From positions 521,928 through 585,927 of the forward strand of contig CABJAP010000001.1 in the NCBI GenBank assembly GCA_902363595.1: a stretch of 64,000 nt of DNA. Direction: 5' to 3'. This document shows positions 33,422 through 41,950 of the stretch, one piece after another (within the stretch, counting starts at the first letter, position 1; every line of letters begins with the position of its first letter). The notes below the pieces were generated by a model. It worked only from the letters and a program-made list of their open reading frames with translations. It ran no database searches and was not told the origin of the DNA. Source of the DNA: Clostridia bacterium (GTDB lineage Bacteria > Bacillota > Clostridia > Peptostreptococcales > Anaerovoracaceae). A program made the position numbers and the translations under genes.

Positions 33422-33994
33422 TTATTCTAGCAGCCTTCCATTATCATTCCACTCTCCATACATGATTCCTTTTCTAGTATTTTCAATCAATTTTTTTAAT
33501 CTACTCTGAAACAGCTCCGGCTGTTTCTTTTTGATTTGGATTGTATCGATTCGTACTCGTTGATATAACTGCGGAAATTTATTGAAGTTTTCCCAAACTA
33601 CAGAATCACTTTTCAAAGCTTGCAAAAGCTCTTCATCAATCACAAACCCATTTGGTGACATGTCAGGCAATACCGCTCTACCTGCATCTGTCATTTTTCC
33701 TTTGCGTTCCAATCTTCTGCATCGTTCTTTATTCAGCTCTGACCATATGCTGCCCTTTCTTCGTGGGGCCAGTCTCTGTACAGTTATTCCGCTATCCATC
33801 TTTTTTGTTGTGCTATCGATCCAGCCAAAACACATGGCTTCCTCAACTGCGTCTATATACCAGAAAGTGCCATTATCAACCGGCCTTCCACGTTTCACTG
33901 CCACCCAGCATTCTTTTTCCTTGTCATGATTATCTTTTAGCCACTCTCGCAATTCATCGCGATTTTTAGCTGTAAGCAAATTCTTCAATTCCAT
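33422..33994 (-). CDS. YdeI/OmpD-associated family protein
   Basis: 190 residues. The core CWVAVKRGRPVDNGTFWYIDAVEEAMCFGWIDSTTKKMD (about residues 28-67), RRKGSIWSELNKERCRRLERKGKMTDAGRAVLPDM and the end LIENTRKGIMYGEWND match the YdeI group. Function unknown; distantly related to the protein at 22125. Its 3' end (33434-33506) is repeated upstream of the SIMPL gene at 34728-34799. Confidence 0.88.
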   Translation of the reverse strand: MELKNLLTAKNRDELREWLKDNHDKEKECWVAVKRGRPVDNGTFWYIDAVEEAMCFGWIDSTTKKMDSGITVQRLAPRRKGSIWSELNKERCRRLERKGKMTDAGRAVLPDMSPNGFVIDEELLQALKSDSVVWENFNKFPQLYQRVRIDTIQIKKKQPELFQSRLKKLIENTRKGIMYGEWNDNGRLLE

Positions 33995-34057
33995 ACCAGT
34001 TCTCCAAATTCTTATTTGTCCAAATTGCTCTGAAGTTTAACTCAAAACTTCATATGC

Positions 34058-34720
34058 TCACTCAATCTCCCATACGAAGGTGGCCGTGTCACTCACATGA
34101 ATGTCATCTGGCTCAATCTCGATTGAATTTTCCATCACAGGTGCTGCATCATACAAATACTCTTCTGCCAAACTATATCTGGTATTGGAGTAGATGTTCA
34201 GCTCACTCCAGTTATAATCAATCGAAAGGAGCTGCCCCAGTTTTACGCCGGATGCTTCACAGAGCAGTTCTGCCTTTCGCTTTGCATTGGAAGCCGCCTC
34301 ACGCAGGAGATTCTCCTTTACTGCCGTAGCATCCTTTACGGTAAAGGAAATACTCAACTCTGGGTGTGCCAGACATTTTGCGATAGTTGCCAATGCCCGT
34401 GACAATTTCTTCATATCAAAATCAAACGAGAGCTTCAACTGGTGGCTGCATACGAAGCCGTTAAATACTTTTTGGTAGTTTCCCTGCTTATCTTTGTAAC
34501 TGTCGTAATCTGTATCCACATGAAAATTCGTAGTCTTCACAGCATCTTTCTCCAAACCAATGGAAACAAGACTATCATTTAGCTGTATTAACTGCTCTGC
34601 TGCCTTATCCATTGCTTTATCGTATTCCTCATCCTTGGCTTTCAGTTTCATGGAAAGTACTACAAAGTCAGGTTTTGTTAATATTTTACCGACTCCTTTT
34701 ACTGTAATTGTTCTTAACAT
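34058..34720 (-). CDS. SIMPL (DUF541) domain-containing protein
   Basis: 220 residues, single SIMPL/DUF541 domain: MLRTITVKGVGKILTKPDFVVLSMKLKAKDEEYDKAM at the start, TTNFHVDTDYDSY near residue 66 and REAASNAKRKAELLCEASGVKLGQLLSIDY near 145 are diagnostic. Usually periplasmic or surface in other bacteria (BP26-like), but no signal peptide is seen, so it is cytoplasmic here. The start follows GGAAGGAG, part of the old YdeI 3' end, so this gene appears to use a ribosome-binding site from the remnant. Function unknown. Confidence 0.87.
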   Translation of the reverse strand: MLRTITVKGVGKILTKPDFVVLSMKLKAKDEEYDKAMDKAAEQLIQLNDSLVSIGLEKDAVKTTNFHVDTDYDSYKDKQGNYQKVFNGFVCSHQLKLSFDFDMKKLSRALATIAKCLAHPELSISFTVKDATAVKENLLREAASNAKRKAELLCEASGVKLGQLLSIDYNWSELNIYSNTRYSLAEEYLYDAAPVMENSIEIEPDDIHVSDTATFVWEIE

Positions 34721-34727
34721 ATTCGCT

Positions 34728-34799
34728 CCTTCCATTATCTTTCCACTCTCTATACATGATTCCTTCTCTAGTATTTTCAATCAAATTTTTCAATCTACT
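34728..34799 (-). pseudogene. 3' end remnant of a second YdeI gene
   Basis: Translates as RLKNLIENTREGIMYREWKD then NGR, against RLKKLIENTRKGIMYGEWND in the intact gene at 33422. No upstream frame continues it. Direct repeat of 33434-33506. Confidence 0.8.
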
Positions 34800-34808
34800 T
34801 TATCATAG

Positions 34809-34964
34809 TTATCGTTCGATAACGAACCTCACCGTTTCCTTCAATTGCTCACTAAATTCTTCAAGTTCCTCATAGGTGATCGCACCTTCATTTATGAGCG
34901 AAACAATGTTATAAACCAGCTTCGAACTATTAGTATAGGTCCACCAAATCCACTGAGCCTGCAT
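34809..34964 (-). CDS. Small ORF of 51 codons, possible C-terminal remnant
   Basis: Frame beginning MQAQWIWWTYTNSSKLVYN and ending in an acidic helix (EELEEFSEQLKETV). It looks like a genuine protein C-terminus, but no Shine-Dalgarno precedes the ATG and no longer frame continues upstream, so it may be the last piece of a lost gene. A palindrome GTTATCG-TT-CGATAAC (34808-34823) covers its stop codon. Confidence 0.4.
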   Translation of the reverse strand: MQAQWIWWTYTNSSKLVYNIVSLINEGAITYEELEEFSEQLKETVRFVIER

Positions 34965-34992
34965 GAGCTCAAATCACAAGCCGACTGTATGA

Positions 34993-35466
34993 TCACAAAC
35001 GACAAAGCATGATATATTCTTCCTCATTTTCATCTACAATTTCAAATCCTATTTTTCGATACATGTTTACCGCATAATTTGCTTTCTGTACGGCAAGTGA
35101 CGCTTGTTTGTACCCTCTGTCTTTCAAAATACGGAGCATTTCTTGCATCAAAGCAGCTCCAATGCCCAATCCTCGATATTCTTTATATAGGGAAATCGCA
35201 AAGGAAGGTGTCGCATCATCAATATGCCCATAATCATCCATAATACGGACCCAAACAGCACCTACCATTTTGGGGCCAACCTCCGCAACCAAACCTATAT
35301 CGTCTTTTTTCTTCCCAAAGTCGGCTACATAAACCTGCAATTCCGGATGATTGATAATTGATTTGGGCGGTGCGGGCACTCCCTCCGGCACAAAGATAGC
35401 TTCGTACAAAAAAATTTCAAGCAAACAATATTCTTCTTTTAAGATTTCTCTGATTATGTACTCCAT
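34993..35466 (-). CDS. GNAT family N-acetyltransferase
   Basis: 157 residues. IREILKEEYCLLEIFLYEAIF opens the fold; SLYKEYRGLGIGAALMQEMLRILKDRGY (about residues 92-120) is the acetyl-CoA binding motif A, and NYAVNMYRKIGFEIVDENEEEYIM motif B. Small-molecule or peptide acetyltransferase of unknown substrate. GGGGGA precedes the ATG. Five bases after the broken GNAT gene upstream, so the two were an acetyltransferase pair. Confidence 0.88.
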   Translation of the reverse strand: MEYIIREILKEEYCLLEIFLYEAIFVPEGVPAPPKSIINHPELQVYVADFGKKKDDIGLVAEVGPKMVGAVWVRIMDDYGHIDDATPSFAISLYKEYRGLGIGAALMQEMLRILKDRGYKQASLAVQKANYAVNMYRKIGFEIVDENEEEYIMLCRL

Positions 35467-35471
35467 AATTA

Positions 35472-35963
35472 CTATCCCCCATAAATATATCGGATTTCGC
35501 GCAAATCTTTTCCGCCGATGTTATCGTTCAAATCGTCATCGGTTGCTGAAAACCCTTCTTTTTCGTAAAAATGTCTTGCCCCCAGGTTTTCTTCCAGAAC
35601 CCACAAAAAAACATCTTTGTAGCCCTGTTTTTTCAATTCAGCAAGAGCAGATTCCAAAAGAGCCTTCCCGAAACCTTTTCCCATATAATCCGGCAATAAA
35701 TAAATGGAAATGATTTCTCCCTGTCCATCAAACTGGTTAAAACGGGATTTACAAAAACTGCTTGTCCCCACGATTCTTCCATGATCGATACAAACCAGTG
35801 TGTTCCAATCCGGGTTTTCTAAAACCGTTGCCCAGCTTCCCTCCGGGATTGAATCAAGATAATCCTGCGGTATTATGCCTTAATACGCATGTTTCCAGCT
35901 TTCTTCATATACCCTGCTGATTGCCATTCTGTCATCTGCAGGCGTAATGTATCGAATTTCCAC
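35472..35963 (-). pseudogene. GNAT acetyltransferase gene with an in-frame TAA
   Basis: Frame begins at GTG (35961-35963) after GGAGGTG and reads VEIRYITPADDRMAISRVYE, ending ESWKHAY before TAA at 35880-35882 (codon 28), then continues in the same frame as GIIPQDYLDSIPEGSWATVL and on through ISIYLLPDYMGKGFGKALLESAL (acetyl-CoA loop) to a normal end. Family members have a lysine or arginine at the stop position. One base change therefore truncates an otherwise intact 163-residue acetyltransferase. Confidence 0.85.
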
Positions 35964-36385
35964 TATGCTCCCACCTCCGTAAATTGCCATTCAGATAGTT
36001 CTTTGCAACTGATTTTTCCTGACCATTTGCGGAAACGGACAGCGCGGTCATTGTTGACTTTAAAGCCGACAGCAATAATCATCTGAAGGCTGTAATGGAT
36101 AACTTCACGATTTACCTGCCTTGAACCTTCGGTTTGAACTATCCGGAATTTCCGGATAGTTGCCTCTTCAGTAAGTTCACCATCCGAATATATTTTTTTG
36201 ATATGTTCATTGATAGTCCTCACATTTACATCATACAGCACGGCCATCATCTTCTGCGTCAGCCATATATTTTCATCTTCGTAGCGCATTTCCCTACGTC
36301 AGCACGATCTCCAACTGCCGCAGCATAAGTCAGATATTCAGCCGCCGAGCTGTGTATCGTTATTTCATCTTTCTTCATTGACATG
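35963..36385 (-). pseudogene. RhuM family (virulence RhuM-like) gene, frameshifted and truncated
   Basis: The start MSMKKDEITIHSSAAEYLTY (ATG 36383-36385 after GGAGGATT) is the RhuM N-terminus; the frame is lost near 36295 and resumes in another as MRYEDENIWLTQKMMAVLYDVNVRTINEHIKKIY, the conserved RhuM core with its DNA-binding-like segment, then AVGFKVNNDRAVRFRKW and a stop after about 105 residues. Full RhuM proteins run to about 330 residues. Both a frameshift and loss of the C-terminal two thirds are visible. Its end overlaps the GNAT pseudogene start. Confidence 0.82.
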
Positions 36386-36597
36386 GTAATCCTCCAGTCT
36401 ATAAACGTTTCTTAATATTAGCAGATGCTCTTTTAGCAGGAACTATGATAAAATGGCACCATTTTTCACTCCAATCTGTCAATAATATACCATCTTATCG
36501 AAATAAGATCAATTCGATCGGATGGCCCTGCCTGATCCCACAAAGAAACGACTTTAAAGCCCTGGCCTTCGAGATTAAGAAAATGTCTCAAAATGTA
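36386..36597. other. Intergenic region before the APC permease promoter
   Basis: AT-rich, no supported gene. Holds the divergent upstream regions of the RhuM remnant and of the permease; the next element is the promoter at 36598. Confidence 0.5.
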
Positions 36598-36626
36598 TTG
36601 ACACAGGCCCAAATAGATTCTATTAT
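36598..36626 (+). promoter_or_regulatory. Sigma-A promoter of the APC permease gene
   Basis: TTGACA (36598-36603), 17-bp spacer, TATTAT (36621-36626); the leader is about 90 bases long and carries a four-codon ORF (36678-36692, M-N-W-S) behind AAAGGAGGG. Confidence 0.8.
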
Positions 36627-36721
36627 CGATATTAATAAACTATAGCGAAAAGTTTGAAAACACTTTGAAAGGAGGGCATGAACTGGTCATAAGAAAAAAC
36701 TAATTTTAAGGAGGAATTATC

Positions 36722-38380
36722 ATGAAAGTTAAGTATGAAGGAGGTCAGGTGCTGACCGACGCTATGCCTGATCTGAAAAAAACGAAATTCTCGCTCGCAG
36801 GTATTGTCTTCTTTATTTTCTGCGCAGTAAGCGGCGGAGCTTTCGGTATCGAATCGATCATTCCGGCTTCCGGTCCCGGGCTGACGCTTGTTCTGTTAAT
36901 CGTGATCCCGCTTATGTGGGCGCTGCCCATGGGACTTTACGTATCGGAACTGACAAATCTGGCGCCGGTGGATTCCGGTCCGTATGTATGGATGAAAATG
37001 GCCTTTGGTGAGTTCTGGGGCTTTGTTTTCGGTCTGTGGATGGCCGTTGCCTGGTATCTGACGGGGGCGTCATACATCGTTCTGGCGACGGATTACATAG
37101 GTATGTATGTGGACATGAGTCCTACGGTGGCGCTGATAGTAAAATTCGCAATTATTCTCGTATTTACAGTTGTCAATCTGCTGGGCCTTGAGGAAGTGAA
37201 TGTTGTAAACACGATCTTCACCTTTATTATTCTGGCCGCCTTCCTGGCAGTAGGCATCGTGGGCTTGGCCAACTGGGAAAACAATCCGTTCGACCCGTTC
37301 ATGAACGTTGAATCGGGCGCGTTCTCCAGCCTTGGCGTGGGTATTGCCATCGGCGTATGGATGTTCTGCGGATACACTGCTATCGCCAATCTGGGCGGTG
37401 AGATCGAAAATCCCCGGATCATTCCTAAGGGTATGAAGCTGTGTATTCTAGTTATGGTAATCAGCTATATCCTGCCGACATTGGGCGGAATCGTATCCAC
37501 AGGCCCTTGGTCTGAATGGGGCACCACCATCGACTATTCAACCGTGCTTCTTACCCATGTAGGAAAGTGGGCCGGAGTGGCATTTATGATTGTAGCCGTC
37601 ATTTCACAGCTGGCCCTTGTTAACGCCACAACGGCGACTGCGGCCAGATCCTTTATGATCCTCGGTAAAGATCATCTGTGTCCCAAGTTCCTGTCGACGG
37701 TTTCCAAGAACCGTAAGGTTCCTATCTGGCCCATCATTATCCTTGCTGTTCTTAACGCGGTACTGGTAAATCTGGATTTTGAAATTCTGGTAATCATACT
37801 GTCACCGCTGCTTTTCGTATGCTATACAGGCTTCGCTGTGGCGTTCCTCAAGCTGAGGAAGCTGTATCCAGTGGAAAAAAGAGGCGACCTGTACTATGTT
37901 AAAGGCAAGCTTTCGCCCTATTATATTGTGATTGCGATGTTGATCATCGGCATCGTAGGTATCCTGATGAACGGAACGGAATACTTCCTGCTGGGATATG
38001 TTCTTATCCTGTTCGCTCTGCTGATGTATATCATCTGCAAGAAGGTATATGGAGGGCTTTCCGTGGAAAATCCTCTGCAGTACCCACTGAATCCGAAGAC
38101 CGGCCTTGGCAAGGGCGATACCGTAAGAGTCGGAAGATTCTTCCTGATCTTCGGGGTTTTGGCTCTCGGCGGTTCCTTCTTCCTGAGATGGTATGAAGGA
38201 GACTGGGGTCACGATTATTACCTGGATCTGTACGGATCGGGCCTGATCAGCAACTGGGAGCTGATGATGACCATATTGACATGGCTGGGTGTTATCATGC
38301 TGGCCTTGAGTATTGTTCTTCACCTCGTCGGCAAGAAGGCTGACCCGATCCCGGATGATGAAGAATGCCGAGTAGCATAG
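36722..38380 (+). CDS. APC superfamily amino acid / polyamine permease
   Basis: 552 residues, 12-14 predicted helices. KTKFSLAGIVFFIFCAVSGGAFGIESII (about residues 20-47) is the broken first helix of APC transporters with its G-S-G-like substrate loop; PVDSGPYVWMKMAFGEFWGFVFG near residue 83 and NLGGEIENPRIIPKGM near 223 are further family landmarks. AAGGAGG precedes the ATG. Followed after a strong terminator by the iron-sulfur flavoprotein gene, so it may import that enzyme's substrate. Specific substrate unknown. Confidence 0.9.
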   Translation: MKVKYEGGQVLTDAMPDLKKTKFSLAGIVFFIFCAVSGGAFGIESIIPASGPGLTLVLLIVIPLMWALPMGLYVSELTNLAPVDSGPYVWMKMAFGEFWGFVFGLWMAVAWYLTGASYIVLATDYIGMYVDMSPTVALIVKFAIILVFTVVNLLGLEEVNVVNTIFTFIILAAFLAVGIVGLANWENNPFDPFMNVESGAFSSLGVGIAIGVWMFCGYTAIANLGGEIENPRIIPKGMKLCILVMVISYILPTLGGIVSTGPWSEWGTTIDYSTVLLTHVGKWAGVAFMIVAVISQLALVNATTATAARSFMILGKDHLCPKFLSTVSKNRKVPIWPIIILAVLNAVLVNLDFEILVIILSPLLFVCYTGFAVAFLKLRKLYPVEKRGDLYYVKGKLSPYYIVIAMLIIGIVGILMNGTEYFLLGYVLILFALLMYIICKKVYGGLSVENPLQYPLNPKTGLGKGDTVRVGRFFLIFGVLALGGSFFLRWYEGDWGHDYYLDLYGSGLISNWELMMTILTWLGVIMLALSIVLHLVGKKADPIPDDEECRVA

Positions 38381-38398
38381 TCTGATCCTTTCGGGATT

Positions 38399-38469
38399 GT
38401 TCCATAATGAGTACCGCCAGATAGTGTTTATCTGCTCGGTCTTGTTGGTTCTCATTATGGAACTTTTTT
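38399..38469 (+). terminator. Intrinsic terminator after the APC permease
   Basis: GTTCCATAATGAG (38399-38411) pairs perfectly with CTCATTATGGAAC (38451-38463), then TTTTTT. A smaller AGATA/TATCT stem sits in the loop. Confidence 0.9.
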
Positions 38470-38611
38470 CTTTTATACCATTTTATATCGCTGCGAAAAG
38501 TAACAAACTACTTTCTGAATCCGAATAAATTTGATAGAATATATCATATAAGCAGCAGGTCTATGTTAATATTGACTAGTCGTTGTAACGTCCTATTAAA
38601 GGAGGGCAATC

Positions 38612-40663
38612 ATGAAAAAGGACTATGAAGCTTTATTTACCCCGTGGCGCATCGGCGATTGTGAAATAAAAAACAGAATCGTCCAATGCTCCATGGGCGG
38701 AACTTCCATCTTCGGATGGATGGAGCCCAATCATTTTGATAAAGAAGCAGCCAATTTTCTGCTGGAGCGGGCCAAAGGCGACGCGGGCCTCATTCTGCCG
38801 GGAATCGCGCCGATTCGCGATACTTTCTTTGGCAAATGGCTCTACCAGGGAAAAGGGAAATTCAAGGAGTTAAAAGCGTTTATGGATGAGTTCCATAAAA
38901 CCGGCTGCAAACTCTTTGTGCAGCTGACAGCCGGTTTTGGACGCTCCATGGCTGTAAACGAATTGATGGAAACGATCTATTGCAATAAGTTTCTAAGAAC
39001 AATCGGAAAACCGATTATGAACGTTGAATATCTTTGTGCCAGCGCTTCCCCGAACCCGAACAGATGGAGCGATAAGGTTCCGTCAAGAGCGCTTACGGTG
39101 GAAGAGATTCATGAAATGGTCGAGGCTTTCGCCAAAACAGCCAAGCTCTGTAAAGAAGCCGGCGTGGATGGCATCGAAGTCCACGCGGTACATGAAGGCT
39201 ACCTGCTGGACCAGTTTACGATGAAGTATTCCAACCAGAGAACAGACCAATATGGAGGTTCCTTTGAAAACCGATATCGTTTCCCTGTGGAGATCGTAAA
39301 AGCCATCAAAGCCGAATGCGGCAGCGATTTTCCAGTGTCGCTTAGATATTCTGTGGTTTCGAAAACAAAAGGTTTTCGGAAAGGGGCCCTTCCCGGTGAA
39401 GAATATGATGAGGTTGGGCGCGATATGGAAGAGTCGGAGCGGGCGGCAAAGTATCTGCAGGATGCGGGTTATGATATGCTCAACTGTGACAACGGTACAT
39501 ATGATGCCTGGTACTGGGCGCATCCGCCAGGTTACATGCCGGAAAACTGCAACCTGGAATATGTCAAGCACATCAAAGAGTTCGTCGATATTCCTGTCGT
39601 ATGCGCCGGAAAAATGACACCCGAGGCCGCTGCCAAAGCCATCGAAGAAGGCAGTATCGACGGTATGGGGGTTGCGCGCCAGTTCCTCGTTGATCCTAAC
39701 TGGATCACAAAGCTGAAGGAAGATCGGGAAGATGATATCAAACCTTGTATCAACTGCCATAACGCGTGCTTTACCATGGCCTCCTATGAAGGAGCGCCGA
39801 ACGTTCAGGATATGGACGATACGCGGGGAATGGCGCGCTGCGCCTTGAATCCAAGGACCATGCAGTCGAAAAAGTACAAGATTGAAAAAACATCCCACCC
39901 GAAGAACATCGCCATTATCGGCGGCGGGATCGGCGGCATGGAATCGGCGCTCGTGTTAAAGGCCAGAGGCCATCATGTTACGATTTACGAAAAGAGCGGT
40001 GAACTGGGCGGCATCTTTATCCAGGCGGCAGCGCCATCGTTCAAGGAAAAGGACCGCGCCTTAATTGAATGGTATAAACGAGCGGTCGCAAAAGAAAGCA
40101 TAGAAGTGAAATTTCACACCGAAGTGAACGATGTCAGCGGTTTGAACGCGGATGAAATAATCATTGCAACCGGCTCCACCGCCAAGGTGCCGCCGATCCA
40201 GGGCATCGAAAAGGCGATCAAAGCAACGGATTATCTTTCGGGAGCTAATGTGGGCGAAAACGTGGTGATCATCGGCGGCGGGCTGACCGGCTGCGAAATC
40301 GCCTACGACCTGATCTTAAAAGGCAAAAAACCGTGTATCATTGAGAGCCTCAATGACCTGATCTGCGCAAAAGGCGTATGCCTTGCAAATTCGTCGTTTT
40401 TGAGAGAAATGATCGCTTACAAAAAAGCCCCTGTGCATCTCAACTCGACGGTCTGCGAAATCAAGGAGCATTCCGTCATCATCGAAAACAGCGATGGAAA
40501 GCTGAGCGAAATCCAGGCGGATTCCGTGATTTATTCCGTTGGGTACACCCCAACGCCGCTCCATGAAAAAGCGAAAAACATTCACCTGGTTGGAGACTGC
40601 GACAATGTGGGCAACCTGAGGACCGTAATATGGAGAGCCTGGGATATTGGGATGAAATTATAG
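38612..40663 (+). CDS. Old-yellow-enzyme-type Fe-S flavoprotein (NADH:flavin oxidoreductase / 2,4-dienoyl-CoA reductase-like)
   Basis: 683 residues in the three-part layout of 2,4-dienoyl-CoA reductase, trimethylamine dehydrogenase and BaiCD/BaiH. Residues 1-365 are a TIM-barrel FMN domain (ALFTPWRIGDCEIKNRIVQCSMGG; active-site HAVHEGYLLDQF). A 4Fe-4S ligand set C-x2-C-x3-C in CINCHNACF plus a later Cys in MARCALNP follows near 380. Residues 430-683 hold two dinucleotide-binding folds (IAIIGGGIGGMESAL for FAD; VVIIGGGLTGCEIAY for NAD(P)H). It should reduce an activated C=C bond in an anaerobic pathway, substrate unknown. AAAGGAGGG before the ATG. Confidence 0.9.
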   Translation: MKKDYEALFTPWRIGDCEIKNRIVQCSMGGTSIFGWMEPNHFDKEAANFLLERAKGDAGLILPGIAPIRDTFFGKWLYQGKGKFKELKAFMDEFHKTGCKLFVQLTAGFGRSMAVNELMETIYCNKFLRTIGKPIMNVEYLCASASPNPNRWSDKVPSRALTVEEIHEMVEAFAKTAKLCKEAGVDGIEVHAVHEGYLLDQFTMKYSNQRTDQYGGSFENRYRFPVEIVKAIKAECGSDFPVSLRYSVVSKTKGFRKGALPGEEYDEVGRDMEESERAAKYLQDAGYDMLNCDNGTYDAWYWAHPPGYMPENCNLEYVKHIKEFVDIPVVCAGKMTPEAAAKAIEEGSIDGMGVARQFLVDPNWITKLKEDREDDIKPCINCHNACFTMASYEGAPNVQDMDDTRGMARCALNPRTMQSKKYKIEKTSHPKNIAIIGGGIGGMESALVLKARGHHVTIYEKSGELGGIFIQAAAPSFKEKDRALIEWYKRAVAKESIEVKFHTEVNDVSGLNADEIIIATGSTAKVPPIQGIEKAIKATDYLSGANVGENVVIIGGGLTGCEIAYDLILKGKKPCIIESLNDLICAKGVCLANSSFLREMIAYKKAPVHLNSTVCEIKEHSVIIENSDGKLSEIQADSVIYSVGYTPTPLHEKAKNIHLVGDCDNVGNLRTVIWRAWDIGMKL

Positions 40664-40794
40664 TCAGACTGGGCAGGTTGTGAGCACTCCTGGCGAAACC
40701 GCCTGCGGTGCGGGCAATGTGGGCGTTATTGGCAGGAGCCTAGAGCTGGCTAATTAAGGCGGGGCGAAAAGGCTCGTCAAAGTAGGAATGTGGT
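40664..40794 (+). ncRNA. Structured GC-rich segment, possible group II intron-like or other RNA fragment
   Basis: Between the flavoprotein gene and its terminator is a stretch unlike the flanking DNA. Perfect helices are visible: ACCGC/GCGGT (40698-40709) and GAGCCT/AGGCTC (40736-40741 with 40770-40775), with a GUGAG-like start at 40679. The text resembles domain I of bacterial group II introns, but no intron ORF or domain V is present, so if intron-derived it is a fragment. Call is tentative. Confidence 0.3.
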
Positions 40795-40838
40795 AAAAGG
40801 ATATAAAAATTGGTTTTGCGATTTTTTATATCCTTTTT
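40795..40838 (+). terminator. Intrinsic terminator downstream of the Fe-S flavoprotein
   Basis: AAAAGGATATAAAAA pairs with TTTTTATATCCTTTT, 15 perfect base pairs, ending in a T-run. Confidence 0.82.
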
Positions 40839-40918
40839 CAGTGGTTGGAGGCAGTACATTGGAGGTCGTTCTCAATTTCAAAGCAAATCTTATAAACAAT
40901 GCGAGGTATTTTTATTTC

Positions 40919-41764
40919 TTAAAATATATCTTTAGCAAATTCGATTTTCTTAAATTCCAAATAGTTACTAATGTAATCGATTTTCATTAAATCTTTTATA
41001 CGGATTCTTTCTGGTCGTGTTATTATCTTACTCAATTGTCTTCTTAATAATAAATAGTCATTTATTATATTTGCTACATATATAATTGCTGTCTCTACAG
41101 ATATAATACTCAACATTAAAGAATCAATATAACTCGAGAAAACTATAGATTTTTTAACAGAATTATTGCTTAATCCAATGTAAAAGCTATGTGTACTATT
41201 TGACAATATATTAAAAATAGCTGATTCTAAGTCTTGACTAAAAATTCCAACTCTTTTCCTGTTATAAAACTGTTTCCCCGAAAGAATCATACTCTTTTCT
41301 TTATTGCTAGCCGTTGAATATATACTACTTTTTTTGATTTCTTCTATTACAAAACTCATATCCATAAGTCTCATTCTATAACTATCCATTGGAATATTTA
41401 TTTTTTTATAATTGTCTTTAATATTTTTATTATAATTAAGGAGTTGTAGGTTGTATCTGAAGTTAACCTCTTCATCAGAAATACCTCTTTCTGAGATATA
41501 AAAGTATACATTAGCAGCATCCATTATATTTCGGGTCGCTGAAGCAATTAAAGCAATATCTAATTCTGAATACTCATTTTGACCAATATTAAATAATTTG
41601 ATAATACTATTACAATGCAACAATACCTTTTCTACTACCTTTTCAGCTTGTGCAGATTTTATAGTTGTTGCCCTTTTACTTCCGGAAACTAAACTTACTT
41701 TTTTTCCGATATCGTAAAGTTCATTTAATTCCTTTAGTCTTATTCCGTATTGATTTTTCTCCAT
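40919..41764 (-). CDS. Hypothetical helical protein, AT-rich gene of foreign type
   Basis: 281 residues, no signal or certain membrane helix, mostly helical. I do not recognise the family with confidence; the segment ALIASATRNIMDAANVYFYISERGISDEEVNFRYNLQLL resembles proteins annotated DUF5677, which appear in defence and mobile contexts. The gene is far more AT-rich than its neighbours and uses Ile/Asn/Lys codons heavily, a sign of recent transfer. The ATG at 41762-41764 is preferred (GGAGAG upstream); a start at 41842 would add 26 residues. It sits between a decayed RNA-like stretch and rlmD. Confidence 0.65.
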   Translation of the reverse strand: MEKNQYGIRLKELNELYDIGKKVSLVSGSKRATTIKSAQAEKVVEKVLLHCNSIIKLFNIGQNEYSELDIALIASATRNIMDAANVYFYISERGISDEEVNFRYNLQLLNYNKNIKDNYKKINIPMDSYRMRLMDMSFVIEEIKKSSIYSTASNKEKSMILSGKQFYNRKRVGIFSQDLESAIFNILSNSTHSFYIGLSNNSVKKSIVFSSYIDSLMLSIISVETAIIYVANIINDYLLLRRQLSKIITRPERIRIKDLMKIDYISNYLEFKKIEFAKDIF

Positions 41765-41842
41765 ATTATTTTTCTCTCCATCTATTAGTATCAGTGATTG
41801 AGATATGACTTGACCATCGAAAAAAGTTCGGTTTTGCTCCAT

Positions 41843-41905
41843 AGTTTCTTTTCACGAGATAAAACTGCTTCCCTATACTCACCCGGCGTCATCCCCGGCC
41901 CCACC
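41843..41905 (-). pseudogene. Possible C-terminal scrap of an AraC-family regulator
   Basis: Minus-strand frame reads VGPGMTPGEYREAVLSREKK, which matches the end of AraC helix-turn-helix domains (GMTPxEYR). Only about 20 codons remain. Weak alone, but it lies at the edge of the AT-rich insertion. Confidence 0.35.
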
Positions 41906-41950
41906 CATATGGAAACTTATCCATTTCTATTCCTCTAGACATCCGTAAAA

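Noticed and set aside
35963..36385. Prophage or toxin-antitoxin locus at the RhuM remnant
   Set aside because: No phage structural, integrase or antitoxin gene is near; only a broken RhuM is seen.
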